A DNA stretch of 64,000 nt, taken from Fodinicurvata halophila. Its GTDB lineage: Bacteria > Pseudomonadota > Alphaproteobacteria > Kiloniellales > DSM-21159. The position numbers and the translations under genes are program-made. Shown piece after piece: positions 17,304-26,257 of the stretch; the first letter of the stretch is position 1; every line of letters begins with the position of its first letter. The stretch lies in the NCBI RefSeq assembly GCF_042651425.1, contig NZ_JBHSCW010000003.1, positions 248,001 through 312,000 on the forward strand. The letters are read 5' to 3'. The notes below the pieces were generated by a model. It searched no databases. It was not told the DNA's origin and was given only the letters and a program-made list of their open reading frames with translations.

Positions 17304-18653
17304 ATGGCTGCAACATTCGATCTGCTTCTCAAGGGCGGTTATGTCTTTACGCCGAATGGTCCCGTTGAAGGGGACGTCGCCGTCTCCGAGGGCCGTATCG
17401 CCGCTATCGGGCAATTCGAGGAGGGAGCGGCCAGGGACGTCCTGAATCTACAGGGACTGACGGTTCTGCCTGGCGTGATCGACAGCCAGGTGCATTTCCG
17501 CGAACCCGGCCTGGAACACAAGGAGGACCTGGAAAGCGGCACGCGTGCGGCAGCCCTGGGCGGTGTTACGGCGCTATTCGAAATGCCCAATACCAACCCC
17601 TCTACCCTGACCGCTGAGGCCCTGAACGAGAAACTGAGCCGAGCACAAGGACGCGCCTGGACGGATCATGCTTTCTACATGGGCGCAGCCGAGGAGAATG
17701 CGGAGAAGCTGGCCGAGCTCGAGACGCTGCCCGGCTGCTCGGGTGTGAAGATCTTCATGGGGTCCTCGACAGGCAGCCTGCTGGTCGAGGATGACGACTC
17801 CCTGCGCCGCGTCCTGGCCAGCGGTCGTCGCCGCGTCGCCGTTCACGCCGAGGACGAAGCGCGGCTGCGGGAGCGTGTTTCGGTCATCGAGGACGGCAGC
17901 GGCTCTGAAATGCATCCTGTCTGGCGCGATGTGGAAACCGCGGCCAAGGCGACCAGGCGCATCATCGCGCTATCGCGCGAGACGGGACGGCGCGTGCACG
18001 TCCTGCATATCACGACGGGCGACGAGGTCGACCTGCTGGCCGACTGCAAGGAGCTGGTGACCTGCGAGGTAACGCCCCAGCACCTGACCCTGTCCGCCCC
18101 GGAATGCTATGAGCGGCTAGGGGCGCTCGCCCAGATGAACCCGCCGATCCGGGATGCTTCCCACCGCGAAGCCCTCTGGGAAGGGGTGCGCCAGGGGGTG
18201 TTCGATGTCCTGGGCTCCGACCATGCCCCGCATACGCGGGACGAGAAACAGGGGACCTATCCCCGTATTCCCTCCGGAATGCCCGGGGTTCAGACCCTGC
18301 TGCCACTGATGCTGGACCACGTGAACGCCGGTCGCTTGAGCCTGCAGCGGCTGGTCGACATGACCAGCGCGGGCCCACAGCGCATCTTCGGTCTTGCCGG
18401 CAAGGGGCGGATTGCGCGCGGCTATGATGCCGATTTCACGGTCGTCGACATGGGTCGCAGCGAAACCATTACCTCCGCCTGGCTGGCCTCGAAGTGCGGC
18501 TGGTCGCCTTTTGAAGGCATGCAGGTGAGGGGTTGGCCGGTCATGACCATAATCCGGGGGCACACGGTGATGCGGGATGGTGAGGTTCTTGCCCAGCCGC
18601 AAGGACAGCCGATCCGCTTCCTGGAGACAATCGCGCCGCAGCCTCTTTCCTGA
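17304..18653 (+). CDS. pyrC: Dihydroorotase, class I-type amidohydrolase, with altered metal motif
   Basis: Cyclic amidohydrolase of the dihydroorotase type, which closes N-carbamoyl-aspartate to dihydroorotate in pyrimidine synthesis. The 449 residues show the barrel signatures: VHFREPG (64 on), the lysine to be carboxylated K149 (GVKIFMGSSTG), H181 (VHAEDE), H235 (VHVLHITT) and D306 (GSDHAPH). The first His of the usual HxH pair is Gln62 (DSQVHFREPG), so one metal position may be empty or weakened. Other close cyclic amidohydrolases (hydantoinase, allantoinase) are possible but less likely. Confidence 0.85.
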   Translation: MAATFDLLLKGGYVFTPNGPVEGDVAVSEGRIAAIGQFEEGAARDVLNLQGLTVLPGVIDSQVHFREPGLEHKEDLESGTRAAALGGVTALFEMPNTNPSTLTAEALNEKLSRAQGRAWTDHAFYMGAAEENAEKLAELETLPGCSGVKIFMGSSTGSLLVEDDDSLRRVLASGRRRVAVHAEDEARLRERVSVIEDGSGSEMHPVWRDVETAAKATRRIIALSRETGRRVHVLHITTGDEVDLLADCKELVTCEVTPQHLTLSAPECYERLGALAQMNPPIRDASHREALWEGVRQGVFDVLGSDHAPHTRDEKQGTYPRIPSGMPGVQTLLPLMLDHVNAGRLSLQRLVDMTSAGPQRIFGLAGKGRIARGYDADFTVVDMGRSETITSAWLASKCGWSPFEGMQVRGWPVMTIIRGHTVMRDGEVLAQPQGQPIRFLETIAPQPLS

Positions 18654-18688
18654 TAGATGAGCCATCTTACCAGCGAGGATAAAACGTA

Positions 18689-19855
18689 ATGACGGCTTGT
18701 ATTGTTGGATGGAGCCATAGCATCTTCGGAAAGCATGAAGGAGCGGATGTCGAATCCCTGATTTCGGAGGTCGCCCTGCAGGCCGTGGCAGATGCAGGGT
18801 TGGAGCCCGAGGATATCGACGAACTGGTCCTGGGAACCTTCAACGAGGGCTTCTCACCCCAGGGCTTTCCGGCCTCCCTCATGCTCAGCAACAGCGAAGC
18901 GTTCCGGTTCAAGCCGGCCACACGAGTCGAGAATGCCTGTGCGACCGGATCGGCAGCGATCCACCAGGGGCTCAAGACCATAGAGAGCCGACGCGGGCGC
19001 CGTGTGCTGGTGGTGGGTGTCGAGAAGATGACAGGCCTGTCGGGCGCCGATATCGGTGCAACCTTGCTGAAGGCGGCTTACGTGAAGGAAGAAGGGGAGA
19101 TCGAAGGCGGCTTTGCCGGGGTCTTCGGCGAGATCGCCAATCGCTACTTCCAGCGTCATGGAGATCACTCGGGTGCGCTGGCGGCCATCGCGGCCAAGAA
19201 CCATGCCAATGGCGTTGCCAATCCCTATGCGCAGCTGCGCAAGGACCTGGGCTATGAGTTCTGTCGCACGGTCTCGGACAAGAACCCCTATGTTGCCGGT
19301 CCTCTGAAGCGTACGGATTGCTCTCCGGTCTCCGACGGAGCGGCCGCCCTGGTCCTGACGGATGTGGATACGGCCCTGGCCTTGCCCAAGGCCGTGGTCT
19401 TCCGGTCCGCGATCCAGGTGAACGACTACCTGCCCATGTCCAAACGGGATATCCTTCGGTTGGAGGGTTGCGGGGAGGCCTGGCGGCGGGCCCTAACCGA
19501 GTCGCGCATGTCACTTGAGGATCTGTCGTTCGTGGAAACCCACGACTGCTTTACCATCGCCGAACTGCTGGAATACGAGGCCATGGGCCTGACGGCTTAC
19601 GGAGAGGGGGCACGGGCTGTCGAGGAGGGCTGGACCACGAAGGAGGGGCGCCTGCCGGTCAATCCCTCCGGCGGCCTCAAGTCCAAGGGCCATCCCATAG
19701 GTGCGACCGGGGTTTCCATGCACGTTCTTGCGGCCATGCAGCTGACAGGTGAGGCGGGGGACATGCAGCTGCCCGCGAGCGAACTGGCGGGCCTGTACAA
19801 CATGGGGGGCACGGCGGTTGCCAACTATGTCTCGATACTCGAATCCCTGCGCTGA
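18689..19855 (+). CDS. Thiolase-family acetyl-CoA acyltransferase (SCP2-thiolase-like)
   Basis: Thiolase-fold enzyme of 388 residues that probably cleaves or condenses acyl-CoA. The nucleophile is Cys84 in ENACATGSAA; the second half provides THDCFTIAE and GGLKSKGHPIGATG with the catalytic His. The HDCF element is typical of the SCP2-like thiolase branch, not the classical PhaA/FadA branch. It follows the dihydroorotase gene by 35 bp on the same strand, possibly on one transcript. Its metabolic role is not evident. Confidence 0.85.
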   Translation: MTACIVGWSHSIFGKHEGADVESLISEVALQAVADAGLEPEDIDELVLGTFNEGFSPQGFPASLMLSNSEAFRFKPATRVENACATGSAAIHQGLKTIESRRGRRVLVVGVEKMTGLSGADIGATLLKAAYVKEEGEIEGGFAGVFGEIANRYFQRHGDHSGALAAIAAKNHANGVANPYAQLRKDLGYEFCRTVSDKNPYVAGPLKRTDCSPVSDGAAALVLTDVDTALALPKAVVFRSAIQVNDYLPMSKRDILRLEGCGEAWRRALTESRMSLEDLSFVETHDCFTIAELLEYEAMGLTAYGEGARAVEEGWTTKEGRLPVNPSGGLKSKGHPIGATGVSMHVLAAMQLTGEAGDMQLPASELAGLYNMGGTAVANYVSILESLR

Positions 19856-19870
19856 GCTGTGCTGAGCGAG

Positions 19871-20323
19871 TTATCGGGGACGCGTCAATATGAGCGTCCA
19901 CAGGGGGCTGGCGATCTTTTCACTCCGGTGATGGTCGATCGAAAGCCCTGCGCGCGTTGCCTCGCGCAGCCGTAGATTCTTCCGGTGAGCAGGACTCTCG
20001 TGCCATGCTTGCAGGACGTCCTGTGGTGTGGCCTGGCCGGCTGCAAGGTTCTCAGCCCAGAGGCGCGCCTGGTATCCCTGTTCCTGCAGGCGCTCCGCCA
20101 AGCAGTCCCCGTCAGGGGAGCAATGGGCGAAATATCCGCGTTCCGCCATGTCACTGTTATGTCGCTCGGCAATTCGGCTGAGTTGCGCGTCGAGCCTCAC
20201 AGGAGGCAGGTCCGCCTGTTCGCGGTATTCGTTCACCAGGTCCATCAGGGTTTCGACGGGCTCGGCGGTGGCAGGAGCAATGGGGAGCAGGATCAGGACC
20301 AAAAGGTAGAGAAACTTCGGCAA
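19871..20323 (-). CDS. Secreted CAP-domain (SCP/PR1-like) protein
   Basis: A 150-residue exported protein with a signal peptide (LYLLVLILLPIAPATA, cleavage after about residue 20) and one CAP domain. It shows the family pattern: LVNEYREQADLPPVRLDAQL, HNSDMAERGYF, WAENLAAGQ and SPAHRKNL. Bacterial CAP proteins are mostly uncharacterised. The start is a TTG; no in-frame ATG precedes the signal peptide, and GGGAG lies eight bases upstream. It diverges from the Rieske ferredoxin gene. Confidence 0.82.
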   Translation of the reverse strand: MPKFLYLLVLILLPIAPATAEPVETLMDLVNEYREQADLPPVRLDAQLSRIAERHNSDMAERGYFAHCSPDGDCLAERLQEQGYQARLWAENLAAGQATPQDVLQAWHESPAHRKNLRLREATRAGLSIDHHRSEKIASPLWTLILTRPR

Positions 20324-20408
20324 AGATCATCTCCCGGACTCGGGCGAGGGGTGGAATTCTGCTGCCATCAAGGATATGTGGGGAGCCAGGATAATCATTA
20401 CCAAAGAG

Positions 20409-20436
20409 TCCCTGCCGCAAGCAGAGGTGGCAGGGA
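20409..20436 (+). promoter_or_regulatory. Hairpin in the leader of the Rieske ferredoxin gene
   Basis: Inverted repeat TCCCTGCC / GGCAGGGA with a 12-base loop, ending about 31 bases before the Rieske start codon. No T-run follows, so it looks more like a leader structure or operator than a terminator. A nearly identical 7-bp stem lies upstream of the BCCT transporter. Confidence 0.35.
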
Positions 20437-20467
20437 GAACCCTAATCTTGCTCAAGGAGAGTTCCGA

Positions 20468-20782
20468 ATGGCCTGGCACAAGGTGGCGTCCAGTCAGGAT
20501 GTCGAGGAAGGCAATGTGATCGAGGTGAAAGTGGGTGAAACACCGATCGCACTGTACAACATCGATGGCGAGTTCTATGCGACTCACAACATCTGTACCC
20601 ATGCCTATGCCTGCCTGCACGAAGGCTACGTGGAGGACGAAACCATCGAATGTCCTCTCCACCAGGGTATTTTCGACATCAAGACAGGCGAGGCCCTGGA
20701 AGGTCCTGTGGAGGAACCTCTGGAAACCTACAGCGTCAAACGCGAAGGCGAGGAGATTTATATCGAAGTCCCCGAAGAATAG
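20468..20782 (+). CDS. Rieske-type [2Fe-2S] ferredoxin
   Basis: Small soluble electron carrier of 104 residues like the ferredoxin component of ring-hydroxylating oxygenases. The cluster ligands are Cys43-x-His45 (NICTHAYACLHEG) and Cys62-x2-His65 (ECPLHQGIFD), spaced as in oxygenase-type Rieske proteins. It starts at an ATG behind AAGGAGA. No oxygenase or reductase subunit is nearby, so its partner is unknown; a NirD-like or stand-alone role is also possible. Confidence 0.88.
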   Translation: MAWHKVASSQDVEEGNVIEVKVGETPIALYNIDGEFYATHNICTHAYACLHEGYVEDETIECPLHQGIFDIKTGEALEGPVEEPLETYSVKREGEEIYIEVPEE

Positions 20783-20825
20783 ATCGTAACGTGCGGAGAG
20801 GCTCTTACCTCATGCCGATCGTTAT

Positions 20826-21440
20826 TCAGTCGGGCTTGAAAGCGCCCTGATTCAGCTTTTGCTTGAGCACATCAATCAGCCCGGAAAGACCGCCGCGCTG
20901 ATTCATGACGGAGCCGTATTCGTCACGCAGTGTCAGGGCCATACTGGCACCTTCCGCCCGCACATCCAGGATGCTGTATTCTCCGTCCTGATGGCGCACG
21001 CGCCATTCGGTATTCACCGCATCTCCCTGGGGTCGCTCGAAGATGACTCGCACCCACGAGAGATTCTCGTTCTGGGAATCCACGCGCGCGCCTGCCGTCT
21101 GAAAGGTTTCACCCTGATATCTATCGAAAAGCGGCAGGAAGCGCTGTACCAGGTAATCCTCGAAAACCTGGATGAACTCTTGGCGCTCCTCTTCGCTCGC
21201 CCCTCTCCAGTGGCGCGCGATTATGAACTGGCTAATGGACCTCAGGTCGAAACCTTCCTGAAGCAAACCCCGGAAACGCTGCTCGCGCTCCTCCGCTGAG
21301 ACCGACTGGTCTGTCAGCTGTTGCAGTGCCTTGGCGCCAAAGTCCTGGATGAATTCTTCCGAGCTACCCTGGGCGTAAGCTGTTGTGGTCAGACCGAGGG
21401 TCAGGATCAGGACGTAAAGAAAACCCGTAACAGATTTCAT
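20826..21440 (-). CDS. mlaC: MlaC-like periplasmic phospholipid-binding protein
   Basis: Periplasmic carrier that shuttles phospholipid between the MlaA lipoprotein and the inner-membrane MlaFEDB transporter. The 204 residues begin with a signal peptide (VLILTLGLTTTAYA), and the Ttg2D/MlaC pattern follows (FRGLLQEGFDLRSISQFIIA, VIFERPQGDAVNTEWRVR). The start is the ATG directly before the signal peptide; the longer frame upstream adds only a non-hydrophobic stretch. It lies 68 bp downstream of mlaA. Confidence 0.9.
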   Translation of the reverse strand: MKSVTGFLYVLILTLGLTTTAYAQGSSEEFIQDFGAKALQQLTDQSVSAEEREQRFRGLLQEGFDLRSISQFIIARHWRGASEEERQEFIQVFEDYLVQRFLPLFDRYQGETFQTAGARVDSQNENLSWVRVIFERPQGDAVNTEWRVRHQDGEYSILDVRAEGASMALTLRDEYGSVMNQRGGLSGLIDVLKQKLNQGAFKPD

Positions 21441-21508
21441 GTGATCTCCGCCAAACGCATTCCGTGAGTTATAGCCGTCTTCCAGAATTGTATCCTGCAC
21501 AACCAGGG

Positions 21509-22417
21509 TCAATTAAGGCCTTCAACCTTATTGTCCCTGTTCTCGATCTCATACTGCCTGTTCTGGCGCCAGAGCGAGCGGAAACGGGCATAGGGGTCCA
21601 CCGAATCTTCCATGATCTCGTCGAAGTTCTCGATGTTGCGTGACCGGTAGTCCAGGCCTTTGACGCCGGCGCGCACAATGCTCTCCTGCATCGCTGCGTC
21701 TCCGTCCAGCAGATAGGTCAGGGGATCGAAGAACATGTCGACTACGCGCCCGCCGGTATCCCGCAGGGAAGAGGGGCCGAGAACGGGCAATACGATATAG
21801 GCGCCCTCTCCTGCGCCATAGGTAGCCATGGTCTGCCCGAAATCCTCGTCATGATAGGGATGTCCCAGTTCACTTGCCGGGTCAAAGAAACCGAGGCCGA
21901 AGGCCGTGTTGATGAAGAAACGTGCAGCCGTGTCGCTGGCCCTGTCAGGATTGCCCTGCAGCAGATCGTTGGCAAAGATGACCGGGGACCTGAGGTGTCT
22001 CAGGAAGTTCCGTACGGAATCCTTGACGGGGTCGGGAAAGAGGTCCCGGTAGGTTACTGCCATGGGGCGGATCAGGATCACGTCCAGGGCCTCGTTGAAC
22101 GCAAAGACAAAACGGTTCAGCAGCTCGAGCGGGTCGTCGCTTTCGACTGGGGTGCTGCTGCCGTATATGGCCTCCGCGTCCTCGTCGCTCAGGATGTCGC
22201 TCTCGTCGCCACTGTTCTGAGCGTACTGCACTGCGCCGGGGGCAAGCAGGTCCACCGGCTGTCCAGCCTGTCTCTGGGATTCGGGAATCTGGCCGCAGCC
22301 AGCGAGAAACAGCATTGCGGCGAGGACAGCCACTGCGGGAATGAATAAGCCACCATTCCTGCGGCCATGACATGCGGCCGTTGTTGTCTCCTGAGTCCGT
22401 GTGAATTCAGATTTCAT
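21509..22417 (-). CDS. mlaA: MlaA/VacJ outer-membrane lipoprotein
   Basis: Outer-membrane lipoprotein that removes phospholipids from the outer leaflet and passes them to MlaC. A long n-region precedes the hydrophobic stretch and lipobox LAGC, so Cys41 is the lipidated residue. The MlaA core follows: DPLELLNRFVFAFNEALD, DLFPDPVKDSVRNFLRHL, FFINTAFGLGFFDPAS, and YIVLPVLGPSSLRDTGG. The 302-residue length is typical. It is first in a two-gene unit with mlaC; mlaFED are not in the window. Confidence 0.93.
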   Translation of the reverse strand: MKSEFTRTQETTTAACHGRRNGGLFIPAVAVLAAMLFLAGCGQIPESQRQAGQPVDLLAPGAVQYAQNSGDESDILSDEDAEAIYGSSTPVESDDPLELLNRFVFAFNEALDVILIRPMAVTYRDLFPDPVKDSVRNFLRHLRSPVIFANDLLQGNPDRASDTAARFFINTAFGLGFFDPASELGHPYHDEDFGQTMATYGAGEGAYIVLPVLGPSSLRDTGGRVVDMFFDPLTYLLDGDAAMQESIVRAGVKGLDYRSRNIENFDEIMEDSVDPYARFRSLWRQNRQYEIENRDNKVEGLN

Positions 22418-22661
22418 GCTTTCTGCCCCAGCTTGCCGAATATCCGCCTTTGCCGCAGGTCCTGCTTCAACGCTTGCGGGTCGTTGTGTTCGAGACTGTC
22501 AAGCGAACCCCCTGTAAACGCCTTCACGTCCGCTTTTTCCGTCTATTTCGGTCTCAGTGACTTATTCCTGCTCAACTATCATATGGAAAGGTTAATTGCC
22601 AGTTATCGCAGTGCCTCATGGCAACAGGGCAAAGGGGTGTGTCCCGAATGCACCGCAGCTG

Positions 22662-23606
22662 CTATGTAGAATGCTGACTCGCTGGCAGGAGTCGCCGATA
22701 GAGAGGCAGGCAAAGGGCCGGCAGCATGTACATGGGAAGCTGGGCCAGAGCGAAGAACAGGGCCACGTCATAATCCGTGCTTTCGGGCAGCGAGGCCAGC
22801 AGCAACCCCATGTTGCAATTGCCGCTCATCAATCCGGCGGTCAGGGCACGACTGCGTCCGAGTTTGATGAACACGAGGAATGCCAGGATCTGCAGCAAGG
22901 GGTTTGCGACGAAGGCTGCGAGAACCCAGAGGGCTACCGTGGAGGGCCGGGTAAAGAGCGTTTGGGTCACCCCATCCATGATGCCGATGGCAAAGACAAG
23001 CATGACCAGGACGATGGCGCCGTCGATTTCGCGCGCCGCCGAGCGCAGGCGCGTGGTGCCGGCCAGGAAGCGGACCAGCAGCGAAGCCAGGAACGCGCCG
23101 CCGACGACAAGGCCCATGCGCAGCATGAATTCGTAAGTGCTGACCTCCAGCTCCACGCCCAGTAGCCAGAAGGATATTGGCGGCACGGTGATGGGAGCCA
23201 GGAGTGTCGCGCTCAGTCCGGCGACGATGGCGAGCGGTGCGTCCAGTCCTACCAGCAGGGCGATGGCGCTGGCACCGAGGATGGGAGGGGCCGCAGCCAT
23301 CAGAATGAGCGCGGTTTCGAGTGCTCCCGGCAGGGGCAGGGGAAGAAGCAGGACCATGATCAGCGCGGGAGAGATCACCAAGAGCCAGACCAGCAGGGCG
23401 ATCAGACTGAAGGGACGGCGCAGGTAACCACTCATGGCCTGCCATTCGATGCGTAGCAGGGACAGAAAGAGCAGAACGCCGACGATCGGGCCTATATGCG
23501 GGCGCAGCAGGGCGGCCAGGTCAGGGATGGCGAGTCCCAGGAAAACGCCGATGAAAAGAACCTTGGGGCCGTGACCTCCACAGAAACCCAATACGGACCG
23601 TATCAA
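22662..23606 (-). CDS. Bile acid:sodium symporter (BASS)-family transporter
   Basis: A 314-residue inner-membrane protein with nine or ten hydrophobic helices and the BASS-like element LTAGLMSGNCNMGLLLASLP in the second half. The family imports organic anions with Na+ (bile acids, pyruvate, pantoate and others); the substrate here cannot be told. It lies 244 bp upstream of mlaA on the same strand, in its own unit. Confidence 0.75.
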   Translation of the reverse strand: MIRSVLGFCGGHGPKVLFIGVFLGLAIPDLAALLRPHIGPIVGVLLFLSLLRIEWQAMSGYLRRPFSLIALLVWLLVISPALIMVLLLPLPLPGALETALILMAAAPPILGASAIALLVGLDAPLAIVAGLSATLLAPITVPPISFWLLGVELEVSTYEFMLRMGLVVGGAFLASLLVRFLAGTTRLRSAAREIDGAIVLVMLVFAIGIMDGVTQTLFTRPSTVALWVLAAFVANPLLQILAFLVFIKLGRSRALTAGLMSGNCNMGLLLASLPESTDYDVALFFALAQLPMYMLPALCLPLYRRLLPASQHST

Positions 23607-23820
23607 AAGATATCCCCCACTTTATCGTTTGATCTCGGACGCTATCCTCTTTTGGCAGGTGCGGCCACTGCATCAGACACGCAATTCAGTGAAGGCTGGC
23701 GTTCTCAAACTGCAGAGCTTGGTACAACTCTCAGCGGAAAAAGGTTAACGGTAGCCTTGAGAGGGACATGTTTTTAGTGTGATGTGACATTCTGTTGATT
23801 TGAAAGGCTCTTCTTCTGTG

Positions 23821-24330
23821 ATGCGGATTCTGTTCTGGCTACCTCTGGCGTTGATCACAGCCGTGGCATCTCTGGCAAGCCCCTCCCAAACGCTGGCGGG
23901 CTGCAGCGATCCCCCGATTACGGGCGTGGACTGGCAACGCTGCTCCCACGATGGTCTAGACTACTCGGGTGTCAATATTTCGGAAGCGCGCCTGCGTTCG
24001 GCGAGCTTTTTCCGGGCAAATTTTTCCGAGGCAAATTTATCCAAGGTTGAGGCTTATCAGGTGAAGTTCGTCAGCGCCAATCTGAGTGGTACCGATCTGA
24101 GTGAAGCGAAATTGGTCAATGCAGACTTTACCAAGGCCAACCTGAGTGGGGCGGACCTGTCAGGCGCGAACCTGCGCGATGCCCGCTTCTATAGGGCGAA
24201 TCTTCAGAATGCCGATCTCAGCGGCGCCACGCTCGACAACACGGACTTTTCCTTTGCCGAGCTGTCCGGGGCAACCTGGACGAATGGAGAGTACGTCTGT
24301 CGAGAGGGATCCGTCGGCCGCTGCAATTGA
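23821..24330 (+). CDS. Secreted pentapeptide-repeat protein
   Basis: A 169-residue protein with a signal peptide (ILFWLPLALITAVASLAS, cleavage before GCSDPP) and about fifteen consecutive A(N/D)LxX repeats, for example ANLSGADLSGANLRDARFYR. These should fold into a right-handed quadrilateral beta-helix. A Cys pair flanks the repeats (GCSD and QRCSHD) and another closes them (YVCREGSVGRC), consistent with periplasmic disulfide caps. The ATG at 23821 begins the signal peptide; an in-frame TTG at 23800 and GTG at 23818 are alternatives. Function is unknown. Confidence 0.82.
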   Translation: MRILFWLPLALITAVASLASPSQTLAGCSDPPITGVDWQRCSHDGLDYSGVNISEARLRSASFFRANFSEANLSKVEAYQVKFVSANLSGTDLSEAKLVNADFTKANLSGADLSGANLRDARFYRANLQNADLSGATLDNTDFSFAELSGATWTNGEYVCREGSVGRCN

Positions 24331-24347
24331 TCTTCCGCTTGCCGAGT

Positions 24348-24421
24348 TGTCCGGCGTATAGTCCTTTGACTGAACGAATAGACGGTTGCGTTCTTGCAGC
24401 CGTAGCCTCGAAAGCCGGACA
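24348..24421 (+). promoter_or_regulatory. Inverted repeat flanking the araC-type promoter region
   Basis: TGTCCGGC at 24348-24355 is matched by GCCGGACA at 24414-24421, 58 bases apart. The second arm abuts the start codon of the AraC-family gene and overlaps its ribosome-binding region. A TTGACT at 24366 between the arms could be a -35 box. The arrangement would suit autoregulation, but there is no direct proof. Confidence 0.35.
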
Positions 24422-24423
24422 GG

Positions 24424-25266
24424 ATGAGTTCCCTTTCTGAAACCGCTCCATCACCGCCTTGGCCAGGCGAGAGGGCGGACAACAGCATTCGAATGGCATC
24501 GGCAGCGCCAGGTATAGAGCGCCTGCAGGCCCATCTTTACGGCAAGGCCTATGCGCTTCACCGTCACGACACCTATGCGATCGGCATCACCCTGAGCGGA
24601 GTACAGGCCTTCCATTTTCGCGGCGCGCTCTGGCACTGCTTGCCGGGACAATGCCATATCCTGCATCCCGACGAACTGCACGACGGTGGAGCAGGTACTG
24701 AGGAGGGCTTCGGCTACAGAATCGTCTATATTGATCCTTCCCTGATCCAGGAGGCATGTCCAGGGGAAGCGCTTCCTTTCGTCGATACGCCCGTGGTCGA
24801 TTTGGCGCGTATGCCAGATGTTCCCATTCAGGAGGTCTGGGACATGGAAGGCACCCTGGATGAGCTTGAGCAGAACGAACTGGTGGCAGCCGTCGCACGT
24901 CTGCTCGCCCTGGCGGTGCCCCGCAGGAAGACAAGGTCGATGACACTCTTTCTCCCCGGGCTCGACCGGGTGCGGGAGCATATCGCATCCTGCCCCGCCA
25001 AGCGGCACTCGATGGCGGAACTGGAGCGTCTGGCCGATCTTGACCGCTGGACCCTTGCCCGTCAGTTTCGGGCGGCGTTCGGAACAAGCCCGCGTCGCTT
25101 CCGTACGCAGCGTCAGCTGGACCTTGTCCGGCACCGTATCCAGGCCGGAGCCACGCTCGCAGAGGCGGCCAACGAAGCGGGGTTTGCCGATCAGAGCCAC
25201 ATGACCCGGCAGTTCAAGCGTGCCTATGGCCTCACGCCTGCATGCTGGGCTGCGGCGCTTGCGTAA
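24424..25266 (+). CDS. AraC-family transcriptional regulator
   Basis: A 280-residue regulator with an N-terminal cupin sensor (AYALHRHDTYAIGIT, then PGQCHILHPDELHDG) and a C-terminal double helix-turn-helix (MAELERLADLDRWTLARQFR and AANEAGFADQSHMTRQFKRA). The sensor resembles AraC-type regulators of transporters and small-molecule metabolism. No obvious target adjoins it except the converging dehydrogenase, with which it shares a 35-bp 3' overlap. Confidence 0.9.
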   Translation: MSSLSETAPSPPWPGERADNSIRMASAAPGIERLQAHLYGKAYALHRHDTYAIGITLSGVQAFHFRGALWHCLPGQCHILHPDELHDGGAGTEEGFGYRIVYIDPSLIQEACPGEALPFVDTPVVDLARMPDVPIQEVWDMEGTLDELEQNELVAAVARLLALAVPRRKTRSMTLFLPGLDRVREHIASCPAKRHSMAELERLADLDRWTLARQFRAAFGTSPRRFRTQRQLDLVRHRIQAGATLAEAANEAGFADQSHMTRQFKRAYGLTPACWAAALA

Positions 25267-26140
25267 TGCCAGTGTCTGTGCGCCTCTCCAGTGCGCTCAG
25301 AACTGCTGTCATGTCTTCCTGACCATACCCCAGCGCCACCGTCTCGCCGTAGAGCGCGTGGCAGGTATCGAGCAAGGGGGAGGCAATCCCGGCCTTCCGC
25401 GCGGCCTCCGCGATCAGGCGGTTGATGGTCAGGACGTCGAGACTTGCCGCCTGGACGGAGAAATCACGGGCAATGAGCTTGGGAAGCTTGAGTCGCGATA
25501 CGCCGCTCGCCATCGGTCCGGCATCCAGTACAGTCTGCAACTGCTCGAGATCGAGTCCATGCCGTTCGGCGAAGTGGACGGCCTCTGCAAGGCTTGCCAC
25601 AAGGTTGACCAGGTAGAGGTTGACCGAGAGCTTCATCAGCAGCGCCCGGGGAACCGACCCGCAAAGAATGGTCTCGTGGCACAAGGAGGAAAGATAGGGG
25701 CGAACCTGTTCGACTGCCGCCGACTCTCCCGCCAGCATGGCCACGAGTTGTCCCTCCTCTGCAGGTTGGCGGGACCCGGAGACGGGGCATTCGACATAGC
25801 GTCCGCCGGCAGCACGTATCTCGGCTTCCAGGTTTCGGGAGTAGTCCGGGGCCGTGGTCCCCATGTGAACGATGGTGTGCTCCTTGACCAAGGTTGCGAA
25901 CTGCGATGTCCCGCGGTTCAGAACGGCATCGATCGCATCGCTGTTCGCGAGCATGAGGATCACGACGTCCGTCACGCGAAAGAGGCCAGCTGGACTTGCC
26001 GCCACCTTTGCACCGGCTGCCTGCAGTTTCTTGCACTTCGCCGCCGAACGGTTCCAGACCGTCAACGGCGTTCCCGACCGCACGAGATTTAATGCCATGG
26101 GCTCTCCCATGACTCCGAGACCTATGAAACCGACATTCAC
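25232..26140 (-). CDS. 3-hydroxyisobutyrate dehydrogenase-family oxidoreductase
   Basis: NAD(P)-dependent beta-hydroxyacid dehydrogenase of 302 residues: Rossmann start VGFIGLGVMGEPMALNLV, substrate loop CPVSGSRQPAEEGQL, and the catalytic-lysine helix ALLMKLSVNLYL. Relatives act on 3-hydroxyisobutyrate, tartronate semialdehyde or succinic semialdehyde; the exact substrate is open. It begins at GTG with AAGGAGAAACGCC ahead, a strong ribosome-binding site. It overlaps the AraC-type gene tail-to-tail by 35 bp. Confidence 0.88.
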   Translation of the reverse strand: MNVGFIGLGVMGEPMALNLVRSGTPLTVWNRSAAKCKKLQAAGAKVAASPAGLFRVTDVVILMLANSDAIDAVLNRGTSQFATLVKEHTIVHMGTTAPDYSRNLEAEIRAAGGRYVECPVSGSRQPAEEGQLVAMLAGESAAVEQVRPYLSSLCHETILCGSVPRALLMKLSVNLYLVNLVASLAEAVHFAERHGLDLEQLQTVLDAGPMASGVSRLKLPKLIARDFSVQAASLDVLTINRLIAEAARKAGIASPLLDTCHALYGETVALGYGQEDMTAVLSALERRTDTGITQAPQPSMQA

Positions 26141-26257
26141 GGCGTTTCTCCTTCGGCAGATGCGGATATGCTAAACGCCGAGGAGAGGGGGTGTCTTGAA
26201 GGATTGTGACACCTTCAGTACAGGTGCCGCCCAGCCGTCACTCGGGAAGAGCCTGCC

